This document shows, piece after piece, positions 12,165 to 24,000 of a DNA stretch of 64,000 bases (position 1 is its first letter; each line of letters starts with the position of its first letter). The stretch covers positions 168,861-232,860 of the forward strand of contig QPMI01000521.1 of NCBI GenBank assembly GCA_004431415.1, in the 5' to 3' direction. The stretch comes from Cyanophora paradoxa (taxonomy: Eukaryota; Glaucocystophyceae; Cyanophorales; Cyanophoraceae). Under the pieces are notes generated by a model. The model worked only from the letters and a program-made list of their open reading frames with translations, ran no database searches and had not been told where the DNA came from. The translations under genes and the position numbers were made by a program.

Positions 12165-14336
12165 CTAGAACCTGCGGCGCCCCAGGGAGGCGCGGCCATT
12201 CGGGGAGCGGAAGACGGCGGAGGGCCGCTGCTGCCGGGGCGGCTGCGCCGAGGCGTCGGGCTCGTACGTCCCGGGCCCGATCCGCGCGTCCGGCCCGTCC
12301 GCCTTGTGAAGCATCCGCGTGCCGCCTGCGCCCCCGGCCCGGTCGGCGGCGGCGGCGGCTGGAGGGCGGAGGGGTTTGGGCGGGCGCGCACCGAGGACCC
12401 GGGGGTCGATCTCGCGCTTCTGGCGGGAGCGGAAGACCGCCGCAAAGCGCCGCGAGGACTCCAGCGCCGACCGCGCCTGCGGCCCGCCCCGCCCCGCCCC
12501 GCCGCTCAGCGCAGCTGAGGGCCGGCGGGCGGCGGGCCGGGGCGGGTGGGGCGTGCGCGCACGACCGAGGCCTTGGGGCCGACGTCGGTGTTGTACACGA
12601 TGTCGATCCCCACCGCCTTCGGCTTCTCCGGGAAGCGCGCTGCGCCCGCGCTCAGAGGGGGCGCGAGGAGGCCGGCGGCCGGGGAGGGAGGGGGGGAAGA
12701 AGCGTAAGCGGGTGGGCGGGCGGGCGGGCGGGCGCGCCCTGGCGGCTGGCGTAGAAGCCGTGGCGGTTCCACTCGCGCCGGTCGTGGTCGAGGACGTACG
12801 CGCCCGTGTCTGCCGCCGGCGCCCCCGCTCGCTCGCCCGCTCGCTCGCCCGCGCGGCGGCGGCGTCGTGCGCGCGGGGGCGCACCGGGCCGTGCCGGGGG
12901 CGCGGTGTTCGCGCGCCCCGCGGATAGGAAGGCGCTCGTCTGCGGCCGGTGCGGGCTGCGGGGCAGCGCGTGAGGCCGGGACGCGGAGAGGGCGCGGGGG
13001 CCGGGGCGGGCCTGCGCTGGCTGGCTGGAGGGCTCCCGATGGCGGGCCGTGCGGGGTCCCGCGGCTCGTAATCCCCGGGCCCGAGGGGCCGCGCGTACGG
13101 CACCCGCGACAGCGGCATCTGCAGGCGAGCCCCCCTCGGACCCCGCCACCCCCCGCCAGGAAGAGGGGGATGACGGGTACCGGATACGCCTGCCCGAGCG
13201 TGACGGGGTCGAGGAGCCTCGCGTTGCCCGACTGGAAGGAACTGTACCTGTACCCCAGAGATTAGAAAGGGCCGGACGCAGGGTCGGCGGGGGTCGGGGT
13301 TTCGCGGGGGCCGCACCGTATGGGCGAGCTCTGCACGGTGCGCGCCAGGCTCCCGTTGTCCGGGCTGTAGTCCAGCGAGGCCGTCAGCGCCGGCCCGCTC
13401 ATCACCGTCGTGCCTGTACCCGTCGGCGAGGTCCGCCCCAGCTGCGCCCGCCCGCGCGCCTCGGACCGGCGGCGGCGTGCCGGCGGCGGCGGCGGCGACG
13501 AGGTTGGGCCGGGGCACCTTCGGGGTATAGAATTTCCTATTCTTCCAGTACTGCTCATCTGCCGGGCGGCGTCAGGCCCAACTTCGCGGGGCTGGCTCTG
13601 CGCTCTGCTCGGGGCGAACTGCGCGCGCGCTCTGGCGGTCAGGCGGGGGCGTCGAGTGGAAAGCGGGGGTGCGCTGGCGCGGGGATCGCACCCTAGCCTA
13701 ATAGACGTGTAACCTGCGTTGAAGAGCCGGGCGTGGGTAAGCGGCGGCAGCGGCGGAAGCGCGCGGGGTGGGCGCGATTCACCGATATCCGAGACGTAGT
13801 CGTTGCGCCGCTCCGTGCGGCCGGCGCTTTTGAAGGCCGCGGAGGGCTTGTCCGCATCCTTCACCGCTACCTCCGGCAGCCGCATCCTGGCCCCCCGTCA
13901 ACGCGGGGCGGCCGCCGCGCGCGAGTCACGCGTACTTGTATGTGCCGGGCCCGAGGTGCGCGACCGCAGCTATTTTCTCATAATTGAAACGCGGCTGCGA
14001 GGTCTATAACCGAAAAACGTCGTCAGGCGGGCTGTAGCTAAGCGCCGGAGCGTCGGGGAGGGTGCGCCGCACTCGGAACACTGACGACTGCCTGCTGAAG
14101 TCCCAGCCATCGTCGTTCTCGTCTATAACACCATGTGCGAGGGGATCGTATGCCTTGCACCTCCTGTGCGTGCCTTCTTCCGGGCCGTGCTCACTGTGCC
14201 CCATGGCGGGATCCGCTAGCTTTCTGGCCTGCCTGAAACAGCTGGCCGAGTTGTATTCGCTGTTCTCCCGCTTATTCTGGATCCATTCTCTTTCTTCCAC
14301 GCTTAGCTTCTTGGCGTCTCCCCTGTACCCCTCCAT
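12165..14336 (-). CDS. SHIPPO/STPG-repeat protein (flagellar/ciliary type)
   Basis: The gene starts at 14,336 with an acidic-basic N-terminus (MEGYRGDAKKLSVEEREW) and ends at 12,165 with a last exon finishing GRASLGRRRF. Its exons carry the PG-rich signature of sperm-tail/SHIPPO (STPG) proteins: GPGTYEPD in the last exon (near 12,270), GPGDYEPRDP near 13,070, SGPGTYKYA near 13,940, and Phe-Arg/Lys-Ser motifs such as AVFRSPNGRA and AAFKSAGR between them. Known family members (ODF3, STPG1/2, SHIPPO1) bind or line axonemal microtubules, so a flagellar role is likely but is inferred from the family. Introns interrupt the repeats at short intervals. The start lies 59 bp from the divergent carrier gene, so the two probably share a promoter region. 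Exact exon borders between 12,500 and 13,900 are not resolved. Confidence 0.7.
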
Positions 14337-14395
14337 TGCGCAGCCGTCCCTTTCAGCGCGCGCGAGGGTCGACGTCCTGCGTCGAACCGTTCACG

Positions 14396-17300
14396 ATGCC
14401 CAGCAGCCGCTCTAGCGGCGCTCGCGCGTCGGCCGCGCGGCCCGAGCTGCCAGCGCGCGCAATCGACTCGGCGAGGCAGTTCCTGGCATCGGCAGCGGGG
14501 ACGTTCGGCAGCAGCGGCTCGACTCCCGCCGCTCACGGGGTGCGCGCCGGGCCTGCCAGTGCGTGCGGCCAGCCGTCTGGCCGGCGCCGCGCGGCGCACG
14601 TCGTGCTGGTGGCCGAGCGCACGCGTAAGGCCAGCGGGCGCCTGCCGCGCTCTTTCTCCGCCGCCCGGCACGGCCTCGCTTTCCAGCGGGCCGCGCACGC
14701 TGCCGGCGAAGCAAAGAAGGACGAGGCGAAGCCGGGGGAAGCGAAGGAGGCGGCGAAGGATGAGAAGGAGGAGGAGCAGAAGAACCCTCGCCAGGCTGCG
14801 GCTCTGGCCATCACGGAGACGCCGCCCGCCAAGCTGGCGCCCTCGGCGTGGGAGGTGCGGCCCCGCTGACCCGCCCCGCACAACGTTGCCCAGATCCGAC
14901 GCCCGTCCCGCAGAACGTCATCTTCTCGGCGACGGCGCCCATGATCGCCGTTCTGTTCACGAACGTGCGCCGCCGCCCCCGCCGCCCGCCCGCCCGCGCC
15001 TGCGCCTGCGCTGACCTCTCGGGTCTTCCGTAGCCCTTCGATGTGGCCAAGGCGCGCGAGCGCGAGCCCTCGGAAGGTTTCGCATACCCCTCACGCGCCC
15101 CTCCCGCAGACGCGCATGCAGCTCCAGGGCGAGCTTATGCGCGCCGGGGAGGTTCGATTTCGCCCCGCGCGCCGCCCTGATCGGCTGCGGCTGAGCCGGG
15201 AGGGGGTACAGGGGCGCAAGTTCGCGAACGTGTTCGATTGCCTCATCAAGACCGCCAAGTACGAGGGCTTCGCCGGCCTCCAGAAGGGTACGGGATTCGA
15301 CGGGGAGAGGTGGGGGTACGGCGGGCCGAGGGGGGTACGCCGCGCAGGCCTCGGGAGCATGCTGGTGCGGGAGGCGCTTATTAATAGCCTCCGGCTGGGC
15401 ACCTTCGAGCCCATACTCCACCGCATCCACGACCGCGACCTGGGGTACAGCCCTCCGCCCGCCTTCCCCCCCCCCCCCCCCCCCCCCCCCCCACCTCTCT
15501 TTGACCCCATCCTGCAGCCCGGCGCCCATCTTCAAGAAGCTCATCGCGGGCGGCATCGCTGGGTGCGCTGTACCCCCGAGCCCGCGACCAACTCTCTAGG
15601 GGAATCCGCTGCTCTTTTAAGCCAAGTTAAGAATACGAGTTTGAGCCCTGAAGCTTGACGCTCGGGCCGGGGGCAGGGCGCTGGGCTCCTTCGCGGCGAA
15701 CCCCGTCGAGCTCGTCAAGACGCGCCTCCAGGTGCCCCCTCTCTGAATTAAAAGGGCCCCCCGCGGGACTCGAACCCGGTCCGGCTGGCAGAGCCGGGCG
15801 AGCTCGAACATCGCCGTGGGCAACCAGTTCGAGTACTCCGTGCGCCCCGCCCGCCCCGCCCCGCCCCGCCCCGCCCCGCCCCGCCCGCCCCGCCCCGCCC
15901 ACCCGCCCGCCCCGCCCCGCCCGCCCCGCCCCGCCCCGCCCGCGCCCCGCCCCCTCGACCGCGCCTTAGCGCCGCCCCTCCTGCCTGTGGAGAGCCGCAT
16001 AGACATAAAGAAGCCTGGAGGCAAAGGCACAAAGAACAAGCGCAAGGAGCTCGGAGGCGGGGCGCTGAGGGCGGGGCGGGGCGGGGGCGCAGGGCCTGCT
16101 GGACGCGGCGGGGAGCATCGTGCGCGAGAACGGCGTCACCGGCCTCTGGAAGGTCCGCCTTTCGCCCCGAGTCCCCGCCAAGCCCCGCCAGGCCCCGGCC
16201 CGTCAGGCCCGACGCTGCTGCTGCGAGGGGGGGGCCGCCTCACCAGCCAGCGCCGCCGTCTTTCTCTGCGCGACCCTTGCTCCGCTCACGCGTCCATCTC
16301 GCGCGCAGGGCGCGAGCGCCGGCGTGCTGCGGTCCGTCGTCGGCAACGCCACCATGCTCACCACCTACCAGCAGGCCCGCCTTGGCTTCGCCCCGCTCCG
16401 CTTCCCTTCCCATCGCTTCCCTTCCCTTCCCTTCGCTTGGCTTCGCCGCATATAGGTCTTACCTTCGCTAAGCCCAGCCCGGCTTAGCTTCCCTTCCCTC
16501 CGCTTAGCTTTACGTCCGCTCCCTTAGCTTAGCTTCGCTCTGACGTCCGCTCCCTTAGCTTAGCTTCGCTCCGCTTAGCTCCGCTTCCCTTGCCTTTGCT
16601 TCGCTTGGCTCCGCTTGGCTTAGCTCCGCTCCGCTTAGCTCCGCTTGGCTCCGCTCCGCTTAGCTTCGCTTCGCTTGGCTTAGCTTCGGCGCAGGCGAGG
16701 GAGTGGTGCGTGCACGGGGCGAGGCTGCGGGACTCGCCGGCCGCCAGCGTCGCCTCCTCCCTCGCCGCCGGCCTCGTCTCCTCCCTCGGTAGCCCCCCCG
16801 CGCCCCCGCGCCCCCCACCCCCCCCACCCCCCCACCCCCCCGGGCCCCTGCGCACCCTTCAGAAAACTTCTCTGGTTAAAGAAGAATTTTAAGCCACGGA
16901 ATTAGTTAAAGAAGGGTTTCTAGCCACGGAATTAGTTTACGATCGCGAGTCTGAGATTTGCGGGATGGATCGTGGATTTATGCATTGGCTCCTTGGGCTT
17001 CCTCTTACTTCCTAGCCACGGATTTAGCTAACGAGTCTGAGATCGATGCCTCCGCTCCTCCCTCGTGGATTTATGCCTTCACGCTTTCCTCTCACTTCCT
17101 TCCTTCGAACCGCAGCGCTCAACCCCGTGGACGTCGTGCGCGCCCCGCCCCGCCGGACGCCCCGCGCGGCCCCGCTCAGCTGAGCCGGGCGGCTGTGGGC
17201 GGCAGGTGCGGACGCGGCTGTACAACCAGCGGTACTCGCAGGACGGGCGCGGGGCGACCTACTCCGGCATCCCCGACGCCGTCTGGTCCGCCCGGGGCGA

Positions 17301-19580
17301 AGCTAGAGGCGGGGGGGGCCGGGACGCCCGGGAAGGGAAGGCGGCTACATGCTGCGCTCTCCCAAGAGACGTGCCGAGGGCAGCGGCGAGTGCCGAGACG
17401 TGCAGCGGCTCCGCCCGAGGCGAAGGGTGGCGGGGGGGGGGGCTAGAGGGGACGCCCCCCGGGCCGCCCGGGCCAGACAAAGAGACGGGAGGGCGGCTGG
17501 CGGCCGGCGCCCTCCGAAGACTAGACGGCTGGAGCCTCGGAGGGGAGGCCGCCCTCGTCCTCCTAGGAGGAGAGCGCGGCCGGACTAGACTCGGCAGCGA
17601 CAACGCCCTTGATTTGCTGCCGTCCGATCGCTGACCCGCGGGCGCGTTTTCGTGCGCAGGAAGATCGCCACCACGGAGGGGCCCGTGCGCCCCCTCCTTC
17701 TTCTTTTGCGCCGTACCCCTGTGAGTGAACTGACGCGCGTACCCCGCCAGACCGCCTTCCTCAAGGGCTTCTCCTCCAACTAGCGCGCACTCCCCGCTCG
17801 CGGCGCGCGCCGTACCCCTCTCCCCGCTCACGGCCCGCCGCAGCCTTTTCCGGGGCCCCCAGATCCTCATCTCCTTCAACATGTACCCCCCTACTCCCCC
17901 TCGCCCCTCGCTCTGCCTTCCGACCGCGTACCCCTCCTCGCAGCATTGAAGCGTTCAAGCACACCGCGAAGCAGCGCCTCCGCGTGCGTACCCCTGAGCT
18001 CTTCTTCCCGATACCCCACCCCGCCCGGCCCTGACCGGCGCCGCAGGAGAAGCTGCAGACGCGGAACACGTACGCCCTCTTCGCCTCCCTCGACCGCGAC
18101 GGCGACGGGCGCATCGGTACCCCCCCCCCCACCCGCCCAGCCCATGTTTTGCGTACCCCGGATCGCACCCGAGCGCGCGAGCGCCCCTCAGCGGAGGACG
18201 ACTTGCTCGAGCTCGTGAAGCGCGCCTACGCGCGGGGTACCCCCCTCGCGCTCCGGGTCCCCGGGGAGGCCAGGCGCGCCCCCACGGCCTTGTACCCCCC
18301 GCGCTTCTCCCAAAGACTAACTCTCTCTTTGCGCAGCGACGATTTGTACGGGGCGGCCCTTCGCGCGAAGGCGAGCGGGGACCCCCTCTCCTACCCCCTC
18401 TTGGCTGACCCCGGCTCGAACCCAGGTGGCGGAGATCCTGAAGCTGGCGGGCGCCGAGGCCTCCCGCGACGTGCGTACCCCGCTTTCCGAATCGCCTACC
18501 CCCGCTGACTCGCGTACCCCCCGCAGCTGGACCAGAGGGGCTTCGACCGGGCGCGTCGCTCGCTCTTCGGCCTCGCCCGCCGGCGCGCCCCGCCCGCGCC
18601 CCCGCCCCCGTCGCCCCCGCCACTGACGGCCCCGCGCGCGCGGCCGCAGGGCGGCGGAGGGCGAGGCGTTCATCGCTCTCGACGCCGACAAGTGCGCCCT
18701 TCTTACCAACCAAATAAATTCGAACCTAAGGAACGAACTAGACTCGGCAATTTACTGAGCCTTTCTACCCTGGCCCTCCCCCCGCCCCGCCCCTCCCCAT
18801 CCCCCCTGACGGCGCCGCGCGGCAGGGATGGGCTGCTGTCGGAGGCTGACCTCGAGGCGGCGCTCCGGCCCCTCGCCCAGGCGCCCCCTCCCCCCCTCCG
18901 TTCCCCCTCAGCTGCCCCTTTTAAGAGAGCTAAAGAGCTCAAGATGAAGCGGAGTCTAGCCGACGAGCCACGGGCCTGGCCGACGCCCCGCTCTCCCCTC
19001 TCCCCTCCGGGTCCCCGGTTGTGGGCTGAGGCGCGCGCGCGGGCGCAGGGGGCGGGGGCGGGTGCGGAGGAGGCGGCGCGGGGGGCGGCGGCGCGGCTCG
19101 TGGCCCACGCCGACCGCGACCGCGACGGCAAGGTGCGAGAATCGAAAGGGGCGGCCCGGGGAATCTTCTCTTAAAGCTTTCCGTCCCCCGCCCGCCCCGC
19201 CCCGCCCTGCATTCCCCATCGAGAGCCCGCCCCCTGCGCCCTCCCTTTATCGGGTCCCTGGCCCGCGCCCGCCGTTACCGCCCCAGCCGCTGCGCGGACG
19301 CCCGACGGCCCCTCCATCTGATCCGCTCTTTACTCCCTCCCTCCCCCCCCCCCCCCCCCCCCCCGCGCCCCAGGTCGGCTTCGAGGACTTCACGGCCGTC
19401 TTCGGCGACTACGAGCTCCCCAACGGTACCCCCCCCCCCCCCCCAGCCTTTGTTCCCCCCAGTCGAGCTCGAGGTCCCAGCCAGCCGGCCGACCGGCCCC
19501 GCTCGCGACCGCAGCGGCTGCGGGGCCGAGGACGCTGCTCGGCGCGTGGCTCCGGGACGCCGGCGTACCCCTCCAGTAGA
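14396..19580 (+). CDS. Mitochondrial SLC25A34/35-like carrier with C-terminal EF-hands
   Basis: The N-terminal exon (14,396 to about 14,854) is a low-complexity, Ala/Arg-rich leader ending in a charged KDEKEEEQ segment. The exons from about 14,914 to 17,990 then spell a complete mitochondrial carrier. They include NVIFSATAPMIAVLFTN and PFDVAK with RMQLQGEL, KFANVFDCLIKTAKYEGF, a second signature NPVELVKTRLQ, SSNIAVGNQFEYS, GVTGLWKG, a third signature ALNPVDVVRTRLYNQ, and LFRGPQILISFN. The order and wording fit SLC25A34/35 and yeast OAC1 (dicarboxylate/oxaloacetate transport across the inner membrane), including the IAVG-Q-Y and TRLYNQ blocks. After the carrier come at least three EF-hand-like loops: DRDGDGRIG near 18,100, DADKDGLLSEADL near 18,690-18,850, and DRDRDGK near 19,110. 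Calcium-regulated carriers usually have EF-hands at the N-terminus, so this order is odd. At least two introns appear to use GC donors. The 3' end near 19,580 is a guess. Confidence 0.8.
15466..15492. repeat. 27-nt poly-C tract in carrier intron
   Basis: An uninterrupted C run lies within the intron between the RIHDRDLG exon and the APIFKKLIAGG exon of the carrier gene. Comparable C runs lie at 19,343-19,364 in a later intron of the same gene and at 27,703-27,728 in DNA without a supported gene. The exact length is prone to sequencing error. Confidence 0.9.
15843..15955. repeat. Tandem CCCCGCC repeat in carrier intron
   Basis: The stretch is built almost wholly from CCCGCC and CCCCGCC units just downstream of the SSNIAVGNQFEYS exon. 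The minus strand therefore has regularly spaced G3-G4 runs able to form G-quadruplexes. It lies inside an intron and codes for nothing recognisable. Confidence 0.85.
16378..16690. repeat. Pyrimidine-rich intronic minisatellite (CTTCGCTTGG/CTTAGCTCCG-type)
   Basis: About 300 bp of short degenerate units such as GCTTCCCTTC, GCTTAGCTTCGCT and GCTCCGCTTGGCT fill the intron between the carrier exon ending TMLTTYQQ and the exon beginning AREWCVHGARL. A dozen or more units with a 5- or 10-nt period are visible. The plus strand is strongly pyrimidine-biased and ends at the CAG acceptor at about 16,691, so the repeat serves as an oversized polypyrimidine tract. Confidence 0.8.
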
Positions 19581-20880
19581 CCCGGCCCGGCCTGGGCCGG
19601 CGGCTCTCAGATCTAGAGTCCTCGCGGCTCGCGGCTCGCGATCCGGATCCCTAGGCCGCCTCCTTCAGATTTCCTCTGCTCTGCCAGGAACCGAACCGGG
19701 AGTATCATGGTGTGCAATGCATGGTTGCAATTCAATGGTTGATCATGACGGTTCACCTGAGTTGAGAAATTTCAATCTTAAGTTCGGGAGCTTCAAGCCT
19801 TGCGCATGCCATGTTAACTTCGAACTCGGAATGCTTAAAATGGCCGAGCTCGGGGCTCTCATGCCTTGAAGTCAATCGAATTTTAATTTGAGCTCGATTA
19901 TAATTAAGCTCAGTTAAACGTTGCAGGCTGTAGGGATATCGATTCCGGAGCCTGGACCGGAGCCCGGCCCCGCTGCAGTGGGCGCTCAAAGCTTATATTA
20001 AGCTTCGATTCATGATCAACTTGGCAAGGCTTCGACTCGAGCCTTTCAAAGTTTCGAGGCGGAATTGAGACTTCGTGGCCGCAGACTCTGAGACTCAGAT
20101 CATGATCATGAGCCTTATGCTTCCAAGTCTCAGAGCTCGAGCCTCGGAGTCTCTCGGCGATCCTCGAGCTCACTGCTCAGGGCCTCGAGCTCGCTGACTC
20201 GGCGAGTCGGAGTCCGACGGTACCGGTCGCTGCGCATGCGCCGCGGTGGCACATGCACAGATCCGATGATCATCGGATATCGATATAGAGTTCGAATTCG
20301 ACCGGCCCGGCAGCTGTGGCCAGTAGACTCAATAGTAGACCGGGGGTGCACGTGCCACAGTACTAGTGCCCCGGGCCGCGCGGCGCCTAGCTGTACTAAT
20401 ACTCTTGAAAAGGCTCTTGAAGGAAATACTCTTGTCGACCCATGGTCATGATCAATGAGTCCGGGATCCTGGCCATGGAAATCACGGTGCCGGATCTAGA
20501 TACTGAGAACTGAAACGTACATTCTCATACACGAGCAACTATGCTCAGGCATCGATATCAGGACAGGCTAGTCTGCTTGTGCTGCAGATTTAGCTCATTG
20601 AAAACCTACTGAATCTGCCTATTCGATTCTAACGTGACTGATAAAATAATGATACGAATATCTCATCCGACTCACGATCTGGAGGGTTGAAATTTCGCGC
20701 GCGCATCTCAATTTGAAATGGAGCCTCGGAGGGCGATAAGAGCCGCTCCTTTACGAGGACGCTCAAGACATAGGGCAGCAAGATGAGTGCCGTGCGGGAC
20801 TAGCATAGCCAAATTCTAAGCTTCCGAAACTAACTGCTATCTTTCGAAACGAGAAACCACTTGAAAGGTTCATTAACGCA
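19580..20880. other. Palindrome-rich intergenic DNA, no gene seen
   Basis: The stretch lies between the convergent 3' ends of the carrier gene and COP1. It is dense in short palindromes (GATCATGATCATG, GAGCTCGAGC, CTCGAGCTC, GGTACC, CCATGG) and has near-balanced base composition. No reading frame shows a domain. The last 250 bp, which are more AT-rich, probably hold the 3' flank of COP1. Confidence 0.5.
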
Positions 20881-21082
20881 GTTCAATGCCTGCATCGCAT
20901 ACTGAAACGGCAACAGCCGCGTACGGGAAAAAGCGGCCGCTGCAATAGGACAGAAGAGGCGGAGGAGAGCGGAGGGCCTGGCTGGGAAACGAAAGGTACA
21001 AGTGCCAGGCCGCTCGCGGCTCTAGAGGGAAGGGCGGGCCCCGGGGCAGGGGAGGGCGGGGCGCGGCCCCAGCCACCCGCGC

Positions 21083-24000
21083 TCACCGGGACACCAGGCG
21101 CAGGATCTTGAGAGTACCCACCGAGTTTGCAGCCAGGACGGTCTGCGGGGCCGGGCGCGGCGTCAGGCGGGGGCGCGGGGCGGGCGTGCGTGGGGTGCCG
21201 CGCCGCACCTCGCCGTCGCTGCGGAGGCAGACGGAACTGATGAAGCGGCCCGACTCGTCCTCGACCTCCCCGGCCGGCTGCAGCAGCGCCGCCGCCGCCG
21301 CCGCCATGTGGCCGTGGGCGCCCGCCCCGTGCCCATGCCCGCCCCCTGCGCCGCCCGGCACCGGTGGTGCCGAGAAGAGCGCGGCGGCCGGCCCGACGGA
21401 GAAGCCAGAGGAGGTGGAGCCGTAGGCGTGCGAGTGCGAGTGCGAGGGGGCGGCGACTGCGGGGCGGGGCGGGGGGCGGCTGGAGAACGAGTAGGAGAGG
21501 ATGGGCCGCGGGAGGGAGCGGTGCCAGAGGTAGACGGCGTTGTCCTCGGAGCCCGAAGCGATCAGATCCCGCTCAGCTGAGAGCCCCACGAAGTTCTTCT
21601 CGTTCGAGTGGCCCGTGAGGCTCCGCAGGCACTCCCCCCGGTCGATGCCCCACACCTGCCAGGCAGGCAGGCCGCGCCGGGTGAGCGGGGCGAAGCGAAG
21701 CGAGATCTGAACTCGAGCACCTTCAGAGTGCTGTCCGTGCTCGCCGAGACGAGCTCCGAGCGGTTGAGGAACCGGACGTACGAGACGGCCTGCGCCGGCG
21801 TGAGCCAGCGCCGGGGCCGAGCTCGGGAGGGGCGGGGGAGGGACCTTGCGGTGGCCAAGGGTGAGGACCGGCTGCCGAAGGTGCCGCAGGTCGAACGAGT
21901 ACACTTTATGGTCTGCGTGCGAAGAGGAAGGACCGGCGGGCGCCCGTGAGCCGAGGCACGTGGCGGCGGCGCGCGCGGGCGCGCGCACCGGCGGCGCCGA
22001 CGGCGATGCTGTAGGCGGTGACCGGGTTGAAGCGGACCGAGCAGACGTTGGCCCGGTTCGGCACCTGCGAGGCCGGCCGCCGGCGCGTCAGAGGTCCGCT
22101 CGCCTTCCGCGGCGCCTTGGGCGCTGCACGCGGCGGGGGCGGACCTCGATGGTCGTGCAGGACGAGTACTCGTTGCAGGACCAGACCTTAACCTTCCCGT
22201 CGTCCGAGCCGCTCGCTGCGGGACCGCCGGCTCAGACTCGGACGGGGCGGGCGCGGCGTGGCGTGGGGCGGGCGGCGCGCGCGCGGACCCCAGCGGAGCG
22301 GGTCGGGGCGGCAGAAGTCGACGCTCCAGACGCGCTTCTCGTGCTCGTCGAACACGCCCAGCTGCTGTCCCGTCTGTGTGCGCGCGCGTGTCCCACGTCA
22401 GAGGACGACGCTTCCGACGAACGTTCGTTCGTTCGCATCGCGGGCGGGCGGGCGATCGCTCGCTCGCCTGGACGTCCCAGAGGGCGACGACGCCGTCGTA
22501 GTCGCTGGAGAGGAGGTGCCGCTTGACGTACGCGTTCCACGAGAGGCACGAGAGCTTCGTGCGCGTGGCGATCTCCTGCACGGGAAAGACGCGCCCGGCG
22601 GGGCCGCCCTCGTCGGGCCGGCAGGCCGCCGCGAGGTCGTAGACGCGGATCTTCTTGGTGACGCCGGCGGTCGCGAAGAGCTCGTGGTCCCGGTCGAACT
22701 CCACGCTCGAGACGATGTTCGACGAGTGGAAAAGGTCAGCGCTGCAGTGGCGGGGCGGACGGGCGCGTCAGGCGCTTCGTCTATGCCACACTCCAAAGCG
22801 AGCTTCGCTGGCGCGCACCTCTCGATGGTGCGGACGAGCTCGAGGCGGTGGTACTTGGTGAAGGAGGCCAGGTCCGAGGCGAAGGAGCGGAGCGACGGCT
22901 CCGCGCCCTCCCAGCCGGCCGCGCAGGCGGCGCGGCCCTCCGAGTCCGGCGAGAGCCGCCCGTGGGCCGGGGAGGAGGAGGAGGGGGCGCGGGGCGAGTC
23001 CACTGAGGAGGGGCAGGCCGGGCTCGACCGGGCGAAGAGGGCGGGCGAGAGGGCGGCGGGGGGCATCAGGGCCGAGTGCGGGGCGTCCGCCGGGCCGGCG
23101 AAGGGCGAGGAGGCGGGCGATCCGTGCGCCGGCGGGCGGTAGGCGGGCAGGAGAGGCGAGCCGGCGGGAGCGGAGGAGGCGGCGGCGGAGGGGGGGACGA
23201 GGACGAAGGGCGGGAGGGCGGGTAGGGAGGGGCAGCGCATGGAGAAGTAGGCCCCCTCGAGGACGTCCAGGTGCTCCATGACGCGGCGCTTGCGGCTGAC
23301 GGCCGCCTCGCACGCCGCGGCCGGCGGCGGCGAGTCGGACGCTGAGTCCGAGTCCGACCCGGGCGAGCGGGGCACTCCCGAGGACGACGAGGACGCCTGC
23401 GGAGCGCGCGTGAGCCCGGGGCAGTGGGGACGCGGCGCGCGAGAGAAGCGGCTCGCTCGGCTCACGTCGTGGGAGCGCTTGCCGCCGACGGGAAGCAGGG
23501 CGGGGCTGCCTTGGTCTGAGGGGCGCGGAGCTGTCAGACAAGCAGGGCGGGGGCGCGAGCCGCGCGGCCGGCGCACCGGACACAGAAGCGGAGCTGGAAT
23601 CGGAGGACGACTGGGGCGCCAGCGGCGGCGGCGTGGGCAGCGCGGGCGACGCGCTCCATGCTGTCCGCCGGCGCGCACTCCGGACCTGGGCCAACTCGGA
23701 CCCGCGACCGGAGCAGAGCGCGGCGGCTTCCGAACCTTGCTGCGAAGGCTCTGGACGCTCTCGATGTCTGTATCCAACACCGAGATTTCGGCTCGCACCC
23801 GCTCCAGAAGCTGGTTCGTTTGACGGGTGAGGGCGGCGCAGACCGCGGGCTGCCGCGGCGCACGCGGACCTGCTTTCTTCTTTGCTGCGCAGCCTGCAGG
23901 AACTCGTACAGCACGTCCATCTGCACGTCCTGCGGAGATCCAGTCAGCGAGAGCGGGGACGCAGGCAGCTCAAGCAGTACTCGCCTGCTCGTTGGCCTCC

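Noticed and set aside
12122-12754. Long plus-strand frames opposite the SHIPPO-repeat gene.
   Set aside because: The minus strand carries the GPGTYEP-type motifs and a sensible start and stop; the plus-strand frames are Arg/Ala/Gly-rich shadows.
15760-15800. A tRNA T-arm-like word (GGGTTCGAGTCCC on the minus strand) suggested a tRNA gene.
   Set aside because: No acceptor stem partner, D-arm or anticodon arm lies within the required distance; the word falls in an intron of the carrier gene between two good exons. A similar word near 18,415 fails for the same reason.
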